A DNA stretch of 64,000 bases from JAPLJC01 sp963697965 (GCA_963697965.1 OY969108.1:2914001-2978000); one strand, 5' to 3'. Counted from the first letter of the stretch, positions 25,900-34,224 are shown. Translations and numbers: made by a program. The notes: a model not told the origin generated them from the sequence alone.

Positions 25900-28467
25900 G
25901 TGGTGTTCAAGTTCCTGCGGCGATTTTTAAAAGAAGAGGTGGACGGAATGTCCCGCCTGCGGGAGCAGTTCGGCCATTTCCGCCGCCTGTTGACGGGAAA
26001 CAACCAGGCCCTGGAAATCATGGCCGATATGGAGGAAAAGCTCTCCGGGGAATTCCTCTTCGACACCGGCTACCTGGAGACCCAGACGCAGCGCCTCCTG
26101 GACAACGTCCGGGAGGTGGTGACCGAGCTCGATCTAATGATCGAGGGAGACCGCCATCCGGAATTGGCCTCTGCTTATGAGCGGCTGGCGGAGAAAATCC
26201 GCGCTGAGCTGGCGGCGCTCCCCAGCATCCCGGAAACCCCTTATATCCTGCCTTTATCGGCCCTGAACCGGGAACTGGCGCCCGCGGTGGGCAGCAAGAT
26301 GGCCAACCTCGGGGAGATCGGCAACCGCATCGGCCTGCCGGTGCCCCAGGGATTCGCCATCACCGCCATGGCCTACAAGCGCTTCCTGGAGGAGGCCCAG
26401 CTCTCCGGCGAATTGGAGTCCATGCTGTCCCAGGCTTCCGTCCACGACCTGGAAAGCCTGGAGGCGATCAGCCTGCAGATCCAGGAGCAGATACTCCGGG
26501 CGCCGCTGCCCCCGGACCTGGAGGAGGCCCTGGCGCAAGCGGTCCAAGGCCTGCCGTCCCCCTGGCTGGCGGTGCGCTCCAGCGCCGTGGGGGAGGACAG
26601 CGAATTCTCCTTTGCCGGCCAGTTCGCCACCCTGCTCAACGTGGCAGCCGCCGGGCTGCCAGAACACTACAAACGGATCATCGCCAGCAAGTTCACCTCC
26701 CGGGCCATCTTTTATTGGAAATACCAGCACTTCTCCGCCTCGGAACTTCCCATGGCGGTGGGCGTCCTGGCCATGGTGCCGGCCCGGGCCAGCGGGGTGA
26801 TGTTCTCCCAGGACCCCCAGGCCCCGGAGGCGGACCGCGTCTTGATCACCTCGGTCTGGGGCCTGGGCCCGTACGCGGTGGACGGGGCCATCTCTCCGGA
26901 TCTTTACGTGGTGTCCCGCAAGGAGGGCCACCCCATCAAAGAGCGGCGGGTCACGGAGAAGCCCGCGGCCCTGGTTTGCCTACCTGAAGGCGGGGTGGCG
27001 GCCGAGGCCCTGCCTCCGAAACAGGGCAGCTCCCCTTCCCTCACCGATCTTCAGGCCCGGACCCTGGCAGAGAGCGCCCTCATCCTGGAGAACCATTTCG
27101 GCGGCCCCCAGGACATTGAATGGGCCTTGGGCGAGGCCGGCAACCTGGTGATCCTCCAGTCCCGGCCCCTCAGGGTGAGCACCCCTCGCTTCGCCGCCGC
27201 CCTCCGGGAGCGTCCGGCGGAACCGGCGATCCCGCCGCTCCTCAGCTTCGGGGTCCGGGCGGTGGGCGGCGCCGCGGCCGGCCGGGTCCACCTCTTCCTG
27301 CACGACGGAGAGGTGGCCGACATCCCCCCGGGTGCGGTGGTGGTGGCCCGCCAGCCTTCGGCCCGCCTGGTCCTGGCCATGGACCGCATCGCCGCCATCA
27401 TCACCGAAGTGGGCAGCCCCACGGACCATATGACTATCGTGGCCAGAGAATTCCGCATTCCCACCCTGGTGGACGTGGGCAGCGCCACCCGGGTGCTGCG
27501 CCCCGGCCAGATCGTCACCGTGGACGCGGATGCGGCCCGGGTCTATCCCGGCATCGTCACCGAATTGCTGGGGCGGCAGCCGGAAACCCCCGAAGACCTT
27601 CGCACCTCCCCGGTCTTCCAGAAACTGGGGCGCATCCTAAAGATGACCAACCCCCTCAACCTCCTCGAGCCGGAGAGCCCGGATTTCCTGGCGGGCAATT
27701 GCCGGACCCTGCACGACCTCACCCGCTTCTGCCATGAAAAGGCCATGGACGCCATGTTCAACCCGGACGTGGAGCGGGTATTGGATTCAAGCCGCGTCAG
27801 CCGCCTGGTCAGCGACCTGCCCCTCAACCTGTTCATCCTGGACCTGGGCGGCGGCCTGAAGGTCAGCGGCCAGGCGCAGGTGCGCGAAGACGACATCGTT
27901 TCCCGGCCCTTCCGGGCCCTGCTCAGGGGCTTCCACCACCCCAATGTGAGCTGGTCCGGACAGGTCGCCCAGGACATGAAGGGCTTCATTTCGGTGTTCG
28001 CCAATACTATGTACGATATGAACAAAGGGGAGCGGGGCCTGGGGGGCAAGAGCTTCGCCATCATCACCGACTCCTACCTCAACTTCAACTCCCGCCTGGG
28101 CTACCACTTCGGCATGGTGGACGCCTACATTTCCGAAGAGCGCAACGACAACTACATCAGCTTCCAGTTCAAGGGCGGGGCCGCCGCGGTGGACCGCCGG
28201 GAGCGCCGGGCGCGGCTCCTGAAAAGGATCCTGGACGACCTGGGCTTTAAGGCCCAGGCCAAGGGCGACCTGGTGCAGGGCCGCCTGGTGAAGTATTCCC
28301 TCCTGGAAACCGAAGAAACCCTGGAGCTGGCCGGCCTGCTCATAGCCTTCTGCCGCCAGCTCGATCTGGCCCTGTCCTCCGATACCGTCCTGGAACGCTG
28401 CCTCCAGGCCTTCCAGAAGGAAGACTACAGCCTCTCGTTCCTGCGTCCGGAGGAGGCCGCTAATTAA
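25900..28467 (+). CDS. PEP-synthase-like protein, full domain set
   Basis: 855 residues, start GTG behind GAGGGTG. Helical N-terminus about 15-110 (NNQALEIMADMEEKLSG), ATP-grasp about 125-425 (AVGSKMANLGEI, LAVRSSAVGEDSEFSFAGQ, GVMFSQDP, DIEWALGEAGNLVILQSRPL), swivel about 445-560 with ITEVGSPTDHMTIVAREFRIPTLV (His 510), and the family-specific C-terminal domain about 580-855 (CRTLHDLTRFCHEKAMDAMF, FILDLGGGL, DMKGFISVF, SYLNFNSRLGYHFG, NDNYISFQFKGGAAAVDRRERR). It follows a histidine kinase and receiver in an operon-like array, giving the clearest case of two-component input to this family. Known relatives would be called pyruvate-water dikinase, but the PEP/pyruvate barrel is missing. Confidence 0.83.
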   Translation: MVFKFLRRFLKEEVDGMSRLREQFGHFRRLLTGNNQALEIMADMEEKLSGEFLFDTGYLETQTQRLLDNVREVVTELDLMIEGDRHPELASAYERLAEKIRAELAALPSIPETPYILPLSALNRELAPAVGSKMANLGEIGNRIGLPVPQGFAITAMAYKRFLEEAQLSGELESMLSQASVHDLESLEAISLQIQEQILRAPLPPDLEEALAQAVQGLPSPWLAVRSSAVGEDSEFSFAGQFATLLNVAAAGLPEHYKRIIASKFTSRAIFYWKYQHFSASELPMAVGVLAMVPARASGVMFSQDPQAPEADRVLITSVWGLGPYAVDGAISPDLYVVSRKEGHPIKERRVTEKPAALVCLPEGGVAAEALPPKQGSSPSLTDLQARTLAESALILENHFGGPQDIEWALGEAGNLVILQSRPLRVSTPRFAAALRERPAEPAIPPLLSFGVRAVGGAAAGRVHLFLHDGEVADIPPGAVVVARQPSARLVLAMDRIAAIITEVGSPTDHMTIVAREFRIPTLVDVGSATRVLRPGQIVTVDADAARVYPGIVTELLGRQPETPEDLRTSPVFQKLGRILKMTNPLNLLEPESPDFLAGNCRTLHDLTRFCHEKAMDAMFNPDVERVLDSSRVSRLVSDLPLNLFILDLGGGLKVSGQAQVREDDIVSRPFRALLRGFHHPNVSWSGQVAQDMKGFISVFANTMYDMNKGERGLGGKSFAIITDSYLNFNSRLGYHFGMVDAYISEERNDNYISFQFKGGAAAVDRRERRARLLKRILDDLGFKAQAKGDLVQGRLVKYSLLETEETLELAGLLIAFCRQLDLALSSDTVLERCLQAFQKEDYSLSFLRPEEAAN

Positions 28468-28560
28468 GACAAAGTAAAAAGTAAAAAGGCAAAAGGTGAA
28501 ACCAAAGTAAAAAGGCAAAGGATTTTTTTACTTTTTCCTTTTTACTTTTGCCTTCTCCGT
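28468..28560. repeat. A/T-rich inverted repeat after dikinase-like gene
   Basis: CAAAGTAAAAAGGCAAAGG at about 28503-28521 pairs with the later TTTTTCCTTTTTACTTTTG, leaving a T-rich loop. It is an imperfect hairpin made of AAAGTAAAAAGG units, which also repeat directly before it. It may act as a terminator for the upstream gene. Confidence 0.45.
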
Positions 28561-28634
28561 AGGAGTTTGCCCCAGGCCCGGTTTTCCTTTATACTGGTCC
28601 CCTAAGATCAATACTCTCTGGAAGGCCCCCAGAC

Positions 28635-30650
28635 ATGCCCTTTTTTCGGAAGAGTGAAGAGGAGCGCCCCCCCAAGCCAGCCCGGGAATTGCTGGAGCTG
28701 AGGGCCGCGGTGGAGAAGGCCCAGTTGCCGGAGGCTGCGTCGAGAGCGACGCTCAAGGAGCTGGAACGACTGGAGAAGACCGAGCCCTCAGTGGCGGAAT
28801 ATAGCATCGGCCTCAATTACCTCGATTTTCTGATCTCCCTGCCCTGGAACCGGGTCACCGAAGACAATCTGGACCTGAAACGGGCCGAACGCATCCTGGA
28901 GTCCCAACTCTATGATCTGCAGCAGGTCAAGGAGCGCCTCCTGGAATACCTGGCGATGCGCACCCTCTGCAGCCTCCAGGCCTCCCAGGTGCTGGTGGTG
29001 GACGACGAGGAGATCGCCCGCACCAATCTCGGGTACATCCTGCGGAAGGAAGGGCACCAGGTGGCCACCGCGGCCAACGGCCTGGAAGCCCTGGAAAAGG
29101 TGAAGGCCCAGGAGTTCGACATCATCCTCACCGACCTGAAGATGGAGAAGATGGACGGCCTCCAGCTCCTGGAATCGGTGAAGCAGGTGTCGCCGCAAAC
29201 CGAGATCATCATGGTCACCGGCTACCCCACGGTGGGCACCGCGGTGGACGCCCTGAAGAGGGGGGCGGCCCATTATCTCTCCAAGCCCATCAGGCTGGAA
29301 GAGCTGCGGGCCACAGTGCGGGAAATTGTCGATAAAAAACGGCATCTGCAGATGAGACGGGGGCCCACCCTCTGCTTCGCCGGCCCCCCGGGCAGCGGCA
29401 GGACCTCCGCCGGCCTCGCCATCGCCGAGGCCCTGGATCGCAAGTTCGTGCGCCTGTCCCTGGCGGGGCTGCGGGACGAAGCGGAGCTCCGGGGCCAGCG
29501 GCGGACCCACGCCGGGGCCCGGCCCGGGCGCATCATCGATGAATTGAAGCGCCTGGAGGTCGGCAACCCCGTCTTCATGCTGGATGAAATCGATAAGATC
29601 GGCCCGGATTTCCAGGGCGACCCGGCCCGAGTCCTCATGGAAATCCTGGACTCAGAGCAAAACGCCCACTTCCTGGACCATTACCTGGAGGTACCCTTCG
29701 ACCTTTCCGGGGCCATGTTCATCGCCACCGCCAATGTGGTTGAGAAGCTGCCGGCGCCCCTGCTGGACTCCCTGGAAGTCATCCATTTCCCCGGCTACAC
29801 CGAGGACGAAAAGCTGAACATCGCCCGGAAATACCTGATCCCCGGGCAGTTGCGGGAACACGCCCTGCACCAACTGGGCCTTCAGTTCAGCGACGACGGC
29901 ATCTTAAGGATCATCCGGGATTATACCCGGGAGGCGGGCCTCAGGAACCTGGAGCGGGAGATCACCGCGATCTGCCGCAAGCTGTCCCGCATCTGCCTGG
30001 CGGACAAGGGGAAATCCTGCGCCCTCACGGTGGACCAGACTAAGGTGGCAGAATTTCTGGGGCCCCGGAAATTCGTCCAGGAAGTGGCCGAGGCGGGCAA
30101 CCAGGTCGGGATGGCCACCGGGCTGGTATGGACCGAATTGGGCGGGGAGCTCGTCTTCGTGGAAGCCTCCCGCATGAGCGGCAATAAGCAACTGATTTTA
30201 ACCGGCTCCCTGGGAAGCGTCCTTAAGGATTCGGCCCAAACCGCCCTCAGCTTCCTTCGCAGCCACGCCGGGCAGTTCGGCCTGAACCCCGATTTTTTCA
30301 GCGACATTGATATCCATATCCACATCCACCTGCCCTCCGGCGCCAACCCCAAGGGAGGCCCCTCGGCCGGGCTGGCCATCGCCTTCGCCCTGCTGTCGCT
30401 CTTAAGCGGCCGGGCGGCCCGCCGCGACGTGGCCTTGAGCGGCGAACTGACCCTCTCCGGCCGCATCCTGCCGGTGACCGGCATCCGGGAAAAGATCCTG
30501 GCGGCAAGCCAGGCCGGGGTCAAGGTGGTGGTCTTCCCCAGGGAGAATGAAGCGGACCTTGCCGGCCTGGATGAGGCGAAGGAAGGGCTGGAAATCGTCC
30601 TGGCCGATAACCCCGGAAACCTGGTCGATCTGGTGCTGCTGCCGAAATGA
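28635..30650 (+). CDS. Lon-type protease with inserted receiver domain
   Basis: 671 residues. About 15-110 is the end of the Lon helical region (ISLPWNRVTEDNLDLKRAERILE...RLLEYLAMRTL); the usual N-terminal substrate domain is absent. A complete response-regulator receiver (about 117-235: D123/D124, phospho-acceptor D167, T195, K217) is inserted exactly where Lon normally passes into its ATPase. Then follow AAA+ (about 240-450) and the S16 protease domain (about 470-671) with catalytic Ser577 (PKGGPSAG) and Lys620 (GIREKILAA). The Walker A lysine is Arg (GPPGSGRTS, R256), and the Lon arginine finger in LLDRMEVI is Ser379 (LLDSLEVI). Walker B DE and sensor-2 Arg are kept. It is the fourth gene of the kinase-receiver-dikinase array, suggesting phosphorylation-controlled proteolysis, possibly with weak ATPase. 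Confidence 0.88.
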   Translation: MPFFRKSEEERPPKPARELLELRAAVEKAQLPEAASRATLKELERLEKTEPSVAEYSIGLNYLDFLISLPWNRVTEDNLDLKRAERILESQLYDLQQVKERLLEYLAMRTLCSLQASQVLVVDDEEIARTNLGYILRKEGHQVATAANGLEALEKVKAQEFDIILTDLKMEKMDGLQLLESVKQVSPQTEIIMVTGYPTVGTAVDALKRGAAHYLSKPIRLEELRATVREIVDKKRHLQMRRGPTLCFAGPPGSGRTSAGLAIAEALDRKFVRLSLAGLRDEAELRGQRRTHAGARPGRIIDELKRLEVGNPVFMLDEIDKIGPDFQGDPARVLMEILDSEQNAHFLDHYLEVPFDLSGAMFIATANVVEKLPAPLLDSLEVIHFPGYTEDEKLNIARKYLIPGQLREHALHQLGLQFSDDGILRIIRDYTREAGLRNLEREITAICRKLSRICLADKGKSCALTVDQTKVAEFLGPRKFVQEVAEAGNQVGMATGLVWTELGGELVFVEASRMSGNKQLILTGSLGSVLKDSAQTALSFLRSHAGQFGLNPDFFSDIDIHIHIHLPSGANPKGGPSAGLAIAFALLSLLSGRAARRDVALSGELTLSGRILPVTGIREKILAASQAGVKVVVFPRENEADLAGLDEAKEGLEIVLADNPGNLVDLVLLPK

Positions 30651-30792
30651 AATGCCGGGGGAAAAGGGTGAAGGGGGAAAGGGTAAAAGGGAAAAAGGAA
30701 AAAATGGCTAACAGGGTTGCGGGCGCTTAGACACAATCTAGCAAATCATTGCTAACCTGGGGCATCTTGCTTGTGCGAATCATCTGCTCCCC

Positions 30793-30820
30793 GTAGGGGC
30801 GACCCGCTGGGTCGCCCCTA
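30793..30820. repeat. GC palindrome, dispersed family
   Basis: GTAGGGGCGACCC-GCT-GGGTCGCCCCTA forms an 11-bp perfect hairpin. Near copies occur at 50227-50252 and 62629-62654, and a related double hairpin at 43973-44031, always between genes. Confidence 0.65.
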
Positions 30821-31103
30821 TTATTTAGTTCACTCAGGGCTAAGTGCTACCCGCCGCCAAGCACGATCGAGGCCGCCGGCCCTTGCCGCCTCCCCCAAAA
30901 CCCCCTCCTCCCATCCTTAATCAAAAGAAAAGCCGGGAACCGCGGTTCCGGCCCGATCACAGGCTGGAAGCCTGTGCTTCTAGGGGCAGCGACCGGTGGC
31001 ACAGGCCTCTGGCCTGTGGGTTTGCCCTGGGCGGGGAAACCCCGCCCCTACGGAAATGGTGGGCAGCGCCCGCCACCTATTTTTCCCCATAAGGCATTAA
31101 GGG

Positions 31104-31181
31104 CTTCTCCCTTTTCCCCTTTTCCCCTTTTCCCCTTTCCCCCTTTTCCCCTTTCCCCCTTTTCCCCTTTCCCCCTCCCCC
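31104..31181 (+). repeat. 78-nt homopyrimidine tract
   Basis: Seventy-eight consecutive C/T bases built from repeating CTTTTCCCC and CTTTCCCCC units. It is close to mirror-symmetric and could adopt triplex structure or slip during replication. A purine-rich counterpart lies 400 bp upstream (about 30657-30704). Confidence 0.7.
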
Positions 31182-31276
31182 AATTCGTTTTCGCTCCTTG
31201 GCTAAAAGATATTCTTGACAGCTTGTGATAAATTTAACATACTGCTTCCATCTTTCACCGGGAGGGAGTGGGCGGC

Positions 31277-32212
31277 ATGGATATCTATCTTCCCATAGCA
31301 GGTATAAGCATCAATTTTTTCCTGATCCTGGGGGCCGGCGGCCTGGTGGGTTTTCTCTCCGGGCTCTTCGGGGTGGGGGGCGGTTTCCTGCTGACCCCGC
31401 TGCTGATGATGATCGGCATTCCCCCGGCGGTGGCCGCGGCCTCCGACTCCAACCAGATCGTGGCCGGCGCCAGTTCCGGAGCCTTCGCCCACTGGCGACT
31501 GGGCAACGTGGACTTCAAGATGGGCCTGATCATCATGGTCGGGGGCATCATTGGCGGCACCGTGGGGGTGCAGGTGGTCAAGGTGCTGCGGGCCATCGGC
31601 AACTTCGAATTCGTCATGAAGGTGGTGTATGTGCTCATGCTGGGGCTGGTGGGCGGCGCCATGTTCATCGAGTCCTGGCGCACCATCAGGCGCAGCCGCG
31701 GCGCCGCGGCGGCGGGCGCCGAGGGGATGGCGGTCGCCAAGCCGGGCGGCTTCCTGGATAAACTGCCCCTGAAGATGCACTTCGAACGTTCCGGTTTGCA
31801 AACCTCCGCCATCTTCCCCTTCAGCATCGGCGCCACCGTGGGGATCATGGCGGCCTTGCTGGGGGTGGGGGGCGGTTTCATCATGGTGCCGGCCATGATC
31901 TATATCATCGGCATGCCCACCATCGCCGCCATCGGCACCGACCTGTTCCAGATCGTCATCACCTCCGCCAACGTCACCTTGCAGCAGGCCATGTTCAACA
32001 GGACCGTGGATCTGCTGCTGGCCCTGATCCTCCTGGGCGGCTCCACCATCGGCGCCCAGTTCGGGGCCATCGCCGGCAAACGCCTCAAAGGGGAGCAGAT
32101 CCGCATCTTGCTGGCCATCATCGTCCTGGTCCTGGCCGTAAAAATGTTCCTGGACCTGGTCCTCACTCCCAGCGACCTGGTGAGCCTGGCCTCGGGGGGA
32201 GGGGGGCACTAA
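31277..32212 (+). CDS. TauE/SafE (TSUP) anion transporter
   Basis: 311-residue polytopic membrane protein; I chose ATG 31277 because the purine-rich GGGAGGGAGTGGGCGG precedes it. Duplicated signatures are GLVGFLSGLFGVGGGFLLTPLLMMIGIPPAVAAASDSNQ and GIMAALLGVGGGFIMVPAMIYIIGMPTIAAIGTDLFQ. It belongs to the TSUP family of small-anion and sulfur-compound transporters. The next gene encodes an Alph_Pro_TM/TIGR02186-type partner 1 nt downstream, and a Usp overlaps that one, so this is a three-gene operon. In other proteobacteria the same TSUP-TIGR02186 pair is, to my knowledge, common. Confidence 0.9.
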   Translation: MDIYLPIAGISINFFLILGAGGLVGFLSGLFGVGGGFLLTPLLMMIGIPPAVAAASDSNQIVAGASSGAFAHWRLGNVDFKMGLIIMVGGIIGGTVGVQVVKVLRAIGNFEFVMKVVYVLMLGLVGGAMFIESWRTIRRSRGAAAAGAEGMAVAKPGGFLDKLPLKMHFERSGLQTSAIFPFSIGATVGIMAALLGVGGGFIMVPAMIYIIGMPTIAAIGTDLFQIVITSANVTLQQAMFNRTVDLLLALILLGGSTIGAQFGAIAGKRLKGEQIRILLAIIVLVLAVKMFLDLVLTPSDLVSLASGGGGH

Positions 32213-32213
32213 G

Positions 32214-33008
32214 ATGAAACGGCTCCTGCTCTTCTTAATGGTTCTCTTTCTGGCCGGCGGCAACGCGGGGGCGGCCCTGGCCGCCACCCCCGGGGACCAG
32301 CAGGCGGTGGTCACCGCGGCCTCTAAAAATTTCATCAAAATCGGCCTCTCCTACAGCGGGGATGATATCTACTTTTTCGGAGTCAGCCCCGTCAAAGACT
32401 GCGACCTCATCATTCGGCTCACCACCGAAAAGAGCGAAAAGGTCAAACTCTCGGTCAAGGGCCGGGTGGGGCCTTTCTGGATGACGGTGAAGCAGTATGA
32501 AGTCAGCCACGCCCCCTTCATTTACAAGATCCACAGCACCAAGCCGGTGGACCAGATCGTCTCCCCGGAAACCGCCCAGGAACTGGGGCTGGGGTACGTG
32601 GCGGTGCGGAAAGATATGAAGCTGCACCTCATCCGGGGCGAGGCCGCGCCTGCTGATGCGGACCTGATCTTCAGAGGGCTGGTAAAGATCAAGGAAAAGG
32701 CCAACCTTTATAGCATCGTCGCCGGTCCCCAAGGCCTGGAAGTTACCGACGGCCGGCTCTTCAAACACTATTTCCGCTTTCCCTCCGCAGCCACCGAGGG
32801 CCGCTACGTGGTGGAATCCTTCGCCTTTCTGAACGGGCAACAGGTGGGTTACGGCAGGGACGTCATCGAGATCAAAAAGGTGGGAATAGAGAACTGGCTG
32901 ACCTCTGTCTCCCAGAACCACCCGACCCTCTTCGGCCTCATGGCGGTGTTCATCGCCTTAGCCGCCGGTCTGCTGGTAGGCATGATCTTCAAGAAAGGAG
33001 GGCATTGA
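32214..33008 (+). CDS. TIGR02186 / Alph_Pro_TM membrane-anchored protein
   Basis: 264 residues. Signal peptide or N-terminal anchor at about 3-24, a periplasmic beta-rich domain (about 30-230) and a C-terminal TM helix (about 237-260, LMAVFIALAAGLLVGMIF). The body follows the Alph_Pro_TM pattern: FIKIGLSYSGDDIYFFG near the N-terminus, then FWMTVKQYEVSHAPFIYKIHSTKP, then FRFPSAATEGRYVVESFAFLNGQQV. This family usually sits beside a TSUP transporter, as here. Probable role: extracytoplasmic partner of the transporter. The start follows the transporter stop by 1 nt, and its own stop overlaps the Usp start (TGATG). Confidence 0.8.
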   Translation: MKRLLLFLMVLFLAGGNAGAALAATPGDQQAVVTAASKNFIKIGLSYSGDDIYFFGVSPVKDCDLIIRLTTEKSEKVKLSVKGRVGPFWMTVKQYEVSHAPFIYKIHSTKPVDQIVSPETAQELGLGYVAVRKDMKLHLIRGEAAPADADLIFRGLVKIKEKANLYSIVAGPQGLEVTDGRLFKHYFRFPSAATEGRYVVESFAFLNGQQVGYGRDVIEIKKVGIENWLTSVSQNHPTLFGLMAVFIALAAGLLVGMIFKKGGH

Positions 33009-33496
33009 TGGCCGTAGCAAGCGGCAAGCCCATTGTCGTGGCGGTGGACGGCTCCGCTCCAGGTTGGGAGGCCATGGAAACGGCCCTCTATCTGGCGCAC
33101 CTCCTGAACCGGCCGGTGCACGCCCTGACGGTCATGCAGCGCCGCAAGGCCGGCTATTTCGCCTTCATCGACCGCCATCTGGAAGAGGAGCAGCAAGCCT
33201 ACGGACAGAAAATTCTGGAGGAGGCCGGCCAGCGGGGGCAAAAGGCCGGGGTGGAGGTGCTTCCCCACCTGCTGGAGGGCGGGGAGGACGTCTCCGAGGC
33301 TATCCTCTCCTTCCTGGGGGGGGCTGGCCCGGTAAAGTTCCTGGTCCTGGGCAGCCACGGCCACAGCTTCGTCAGCCGGCACCTCATCGGCTCAGTCACT
33401 GAAAGGGTGATCCGGGAGGTGGCCCACCGGGACCTTAAGGTGCCGGTGCTGGTGGTGCCGGCCTCCGCGGCGGCGGAGGCCCAGACCAAGGGGTAA
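33008..33496 (+). CDS. Universal stress protein, single domain
   Basis: 162-residue UspA-type protein. N-terminal IVVAVDGSAPGWEAMETALYLAHLL and C-terminal GSHGHSFVSRHLIGSVTERVIREV...VPVLVVPAS match the Usp fold; the ATP loop reads G-x2-G then HLIGSVTERV with G and S at the expected places. The ATG shares its A with the previous stop codon, so it is translationally coupled to the TIGR02186 gene. It probably senses nucleotide or stress state for the adjacent TSUP complex. A bidirectional terminator hairpin follows. Confidence 0.88.
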   Translation: MAVASGKPIVVAVDGSAPGWEAMETALYLAHLLNRPVHALTVMQRRKAGYFAFIDRHLEEEQQAYGQKILEEAGQRGQKAGVEVLPHLLEGGEDVSEAILSFLGGAGPVKFLVLGSHGHSFVSRHLIGSVTERVIREVAHRDLKVPVLVVPASAAAEAQTKG

Positions 33497-33528
33497 GGCA
33501 AGCCCTGCTTTTCGGTTTATGACACGGG

Positions 33529-33556
33529 AAGGCGGACCTGTTGGTCCGCCTTCGCT
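33529..33556. terminator. Bidirectional terminator
   Basis: AAGGCGGACC-TGTT-GGTCCGCCTT is a perfect 10-bp stem with a tetraloop at 33529-33552, followed by TCGCTTTT. It lies between the convergent Usp gene and the minus-strand micro-ORF and receiver, and could end both. Confidence 0.7.
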
Positions 33557-33596
33557 TTTCCGGGCGGCTTAAACTAAGCCGCGGTTATCACTGGCC

Positions 33597-33662
33597 TCAG
33601 CAGCCGCCGCTAAAATAGATGAGCGCACCCACAGCAACCACCACGACTATGAACCATACCAT
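33597..33662 (-). CDS. 21-residue membrane microprotein
   Basis: A short frame behind an excellent ribosome site (AAAGGAGGAAAGAT-ATG) encodes MVWFIVVVVAVGALIYFSGG plus Cys. It is a single hydrophobic helix with a C-terminal Gly-Gly-Cys. It lies 23 nt downstream of the receiver gene on the same strand and before the shared terminator, so it is the last gene of the 713-residue PEP-synthase-like/receiver unit. The function is unknown; it could anchor or modulate a membrane partner. Confidence 0.55.
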   Translation of the reverse strand: MVWFIVVVVAVGALIYFSGGC

Positions 33663-33685
33663 ATCTTTCCTCCTTTGCTGCCTAA

Positions 33686-34126
33686 TCAAGCCGAGAGTCC
33701 ACCGGTGCCCTGTTTGGCCCCTTCCAGATGCCGCTTCAGCTCCCGGTTCTGACGCTGCATCTCCCGCCAGCGCATGGCCTTGTCGATGGCCAGCAGGATC
33801 TGCTCCTTGCGGAAGGGCTTGGTGATATAGTCGAAGGCGCCTTTGGCCATGGCCTCCTCGGCCAACTCCAAAGAACCGTAGGCGGTGATGACCACCACCA
33901 GGGCGTCTTCATCCCGCCGTCTGGCCCGGGCCAGGAGTTCCAGACCATCCATGCCGGGCATCTTCAGGTCCGTGAGCACCAGATCGAAGGTCTCCTTTTC
34001 CAGGAGGCCGGCGGCCTCGAGGGGGTTGTCGGTGGCCACTACCTGATGGCCGGAATAGCCCTCGACGATCATCTTCAACAAGGTCAGCATGTCCAGTTCG
34101 TCATCGACGGCCAGAATACGTCCCAT
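33686..34126 (-). CDS. Stand-alone response regulator receiver
   Basis: 146-residue receiver domain with a short charged tail and no output domain. D8/D9, phospho-acceptor D53 (LVLTDLKMPGMDG), T81 (VITAYGS) and K103 (YITKPF) are present. GGAGG lies about 10 nt before the ATG. It follows the 713-residue PEP-synthase-like gene by about 100 nt on the same strand, repeating the receiver/dikinase pairing seen twice on the plus strand. Confidence 0.92.
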   Translation of the reverse strand: MGRILAVDDELDMLTLLKMIVEGYSGHQVVATDNPLEAAGLLEKETFDLVLTDLKMPGMDGLELLARARRRDEDALVVVITAYGSLELAEEAMAKGAFDYITKPFRKEQILLAIDKAMRWREMQRQNRELKRHLEGAKQGTGGLSA

Positions 34127-34224
34127 CTCCGGTGAGCCTCCTCAGTTGGCCGACCGCCTCTCGCCTGCCGCAGCAGGCGGCCGTTTTTGCTGGCGCTCTT
34201 TTTCAGGAAGTGCTTAGGGGCTTT

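Larger units (their letters stand above)
30651..31276. other. Intergenic block of palindromes and purine/pyrimidine tracts
   Basis: No gene is seen in about 600 bp. In order it holds a purine-rich run (about 30657-30704), a GC palindrome (30795-30819), two hairpins of the CACAGGCTGGAAGCCTGTG type (about 30959-30977 and 31001-31019), a GGGCGGGG-AAA-CCCCGCCC hairpin (31029-31047) and an unbroken 78-nt pyrimidine tract (31104-31181). It looks like accumulated dispersed repeats between the receiver-Lon gene and the next transporter operon. Confidence 0.6.

Noticed and set aside
31202..32338. Long His/Gly/Asp-rich minus-strand frame opposite the TSUP gene
   Set aside because: Low-complexity shadow of the TSUP transporter.
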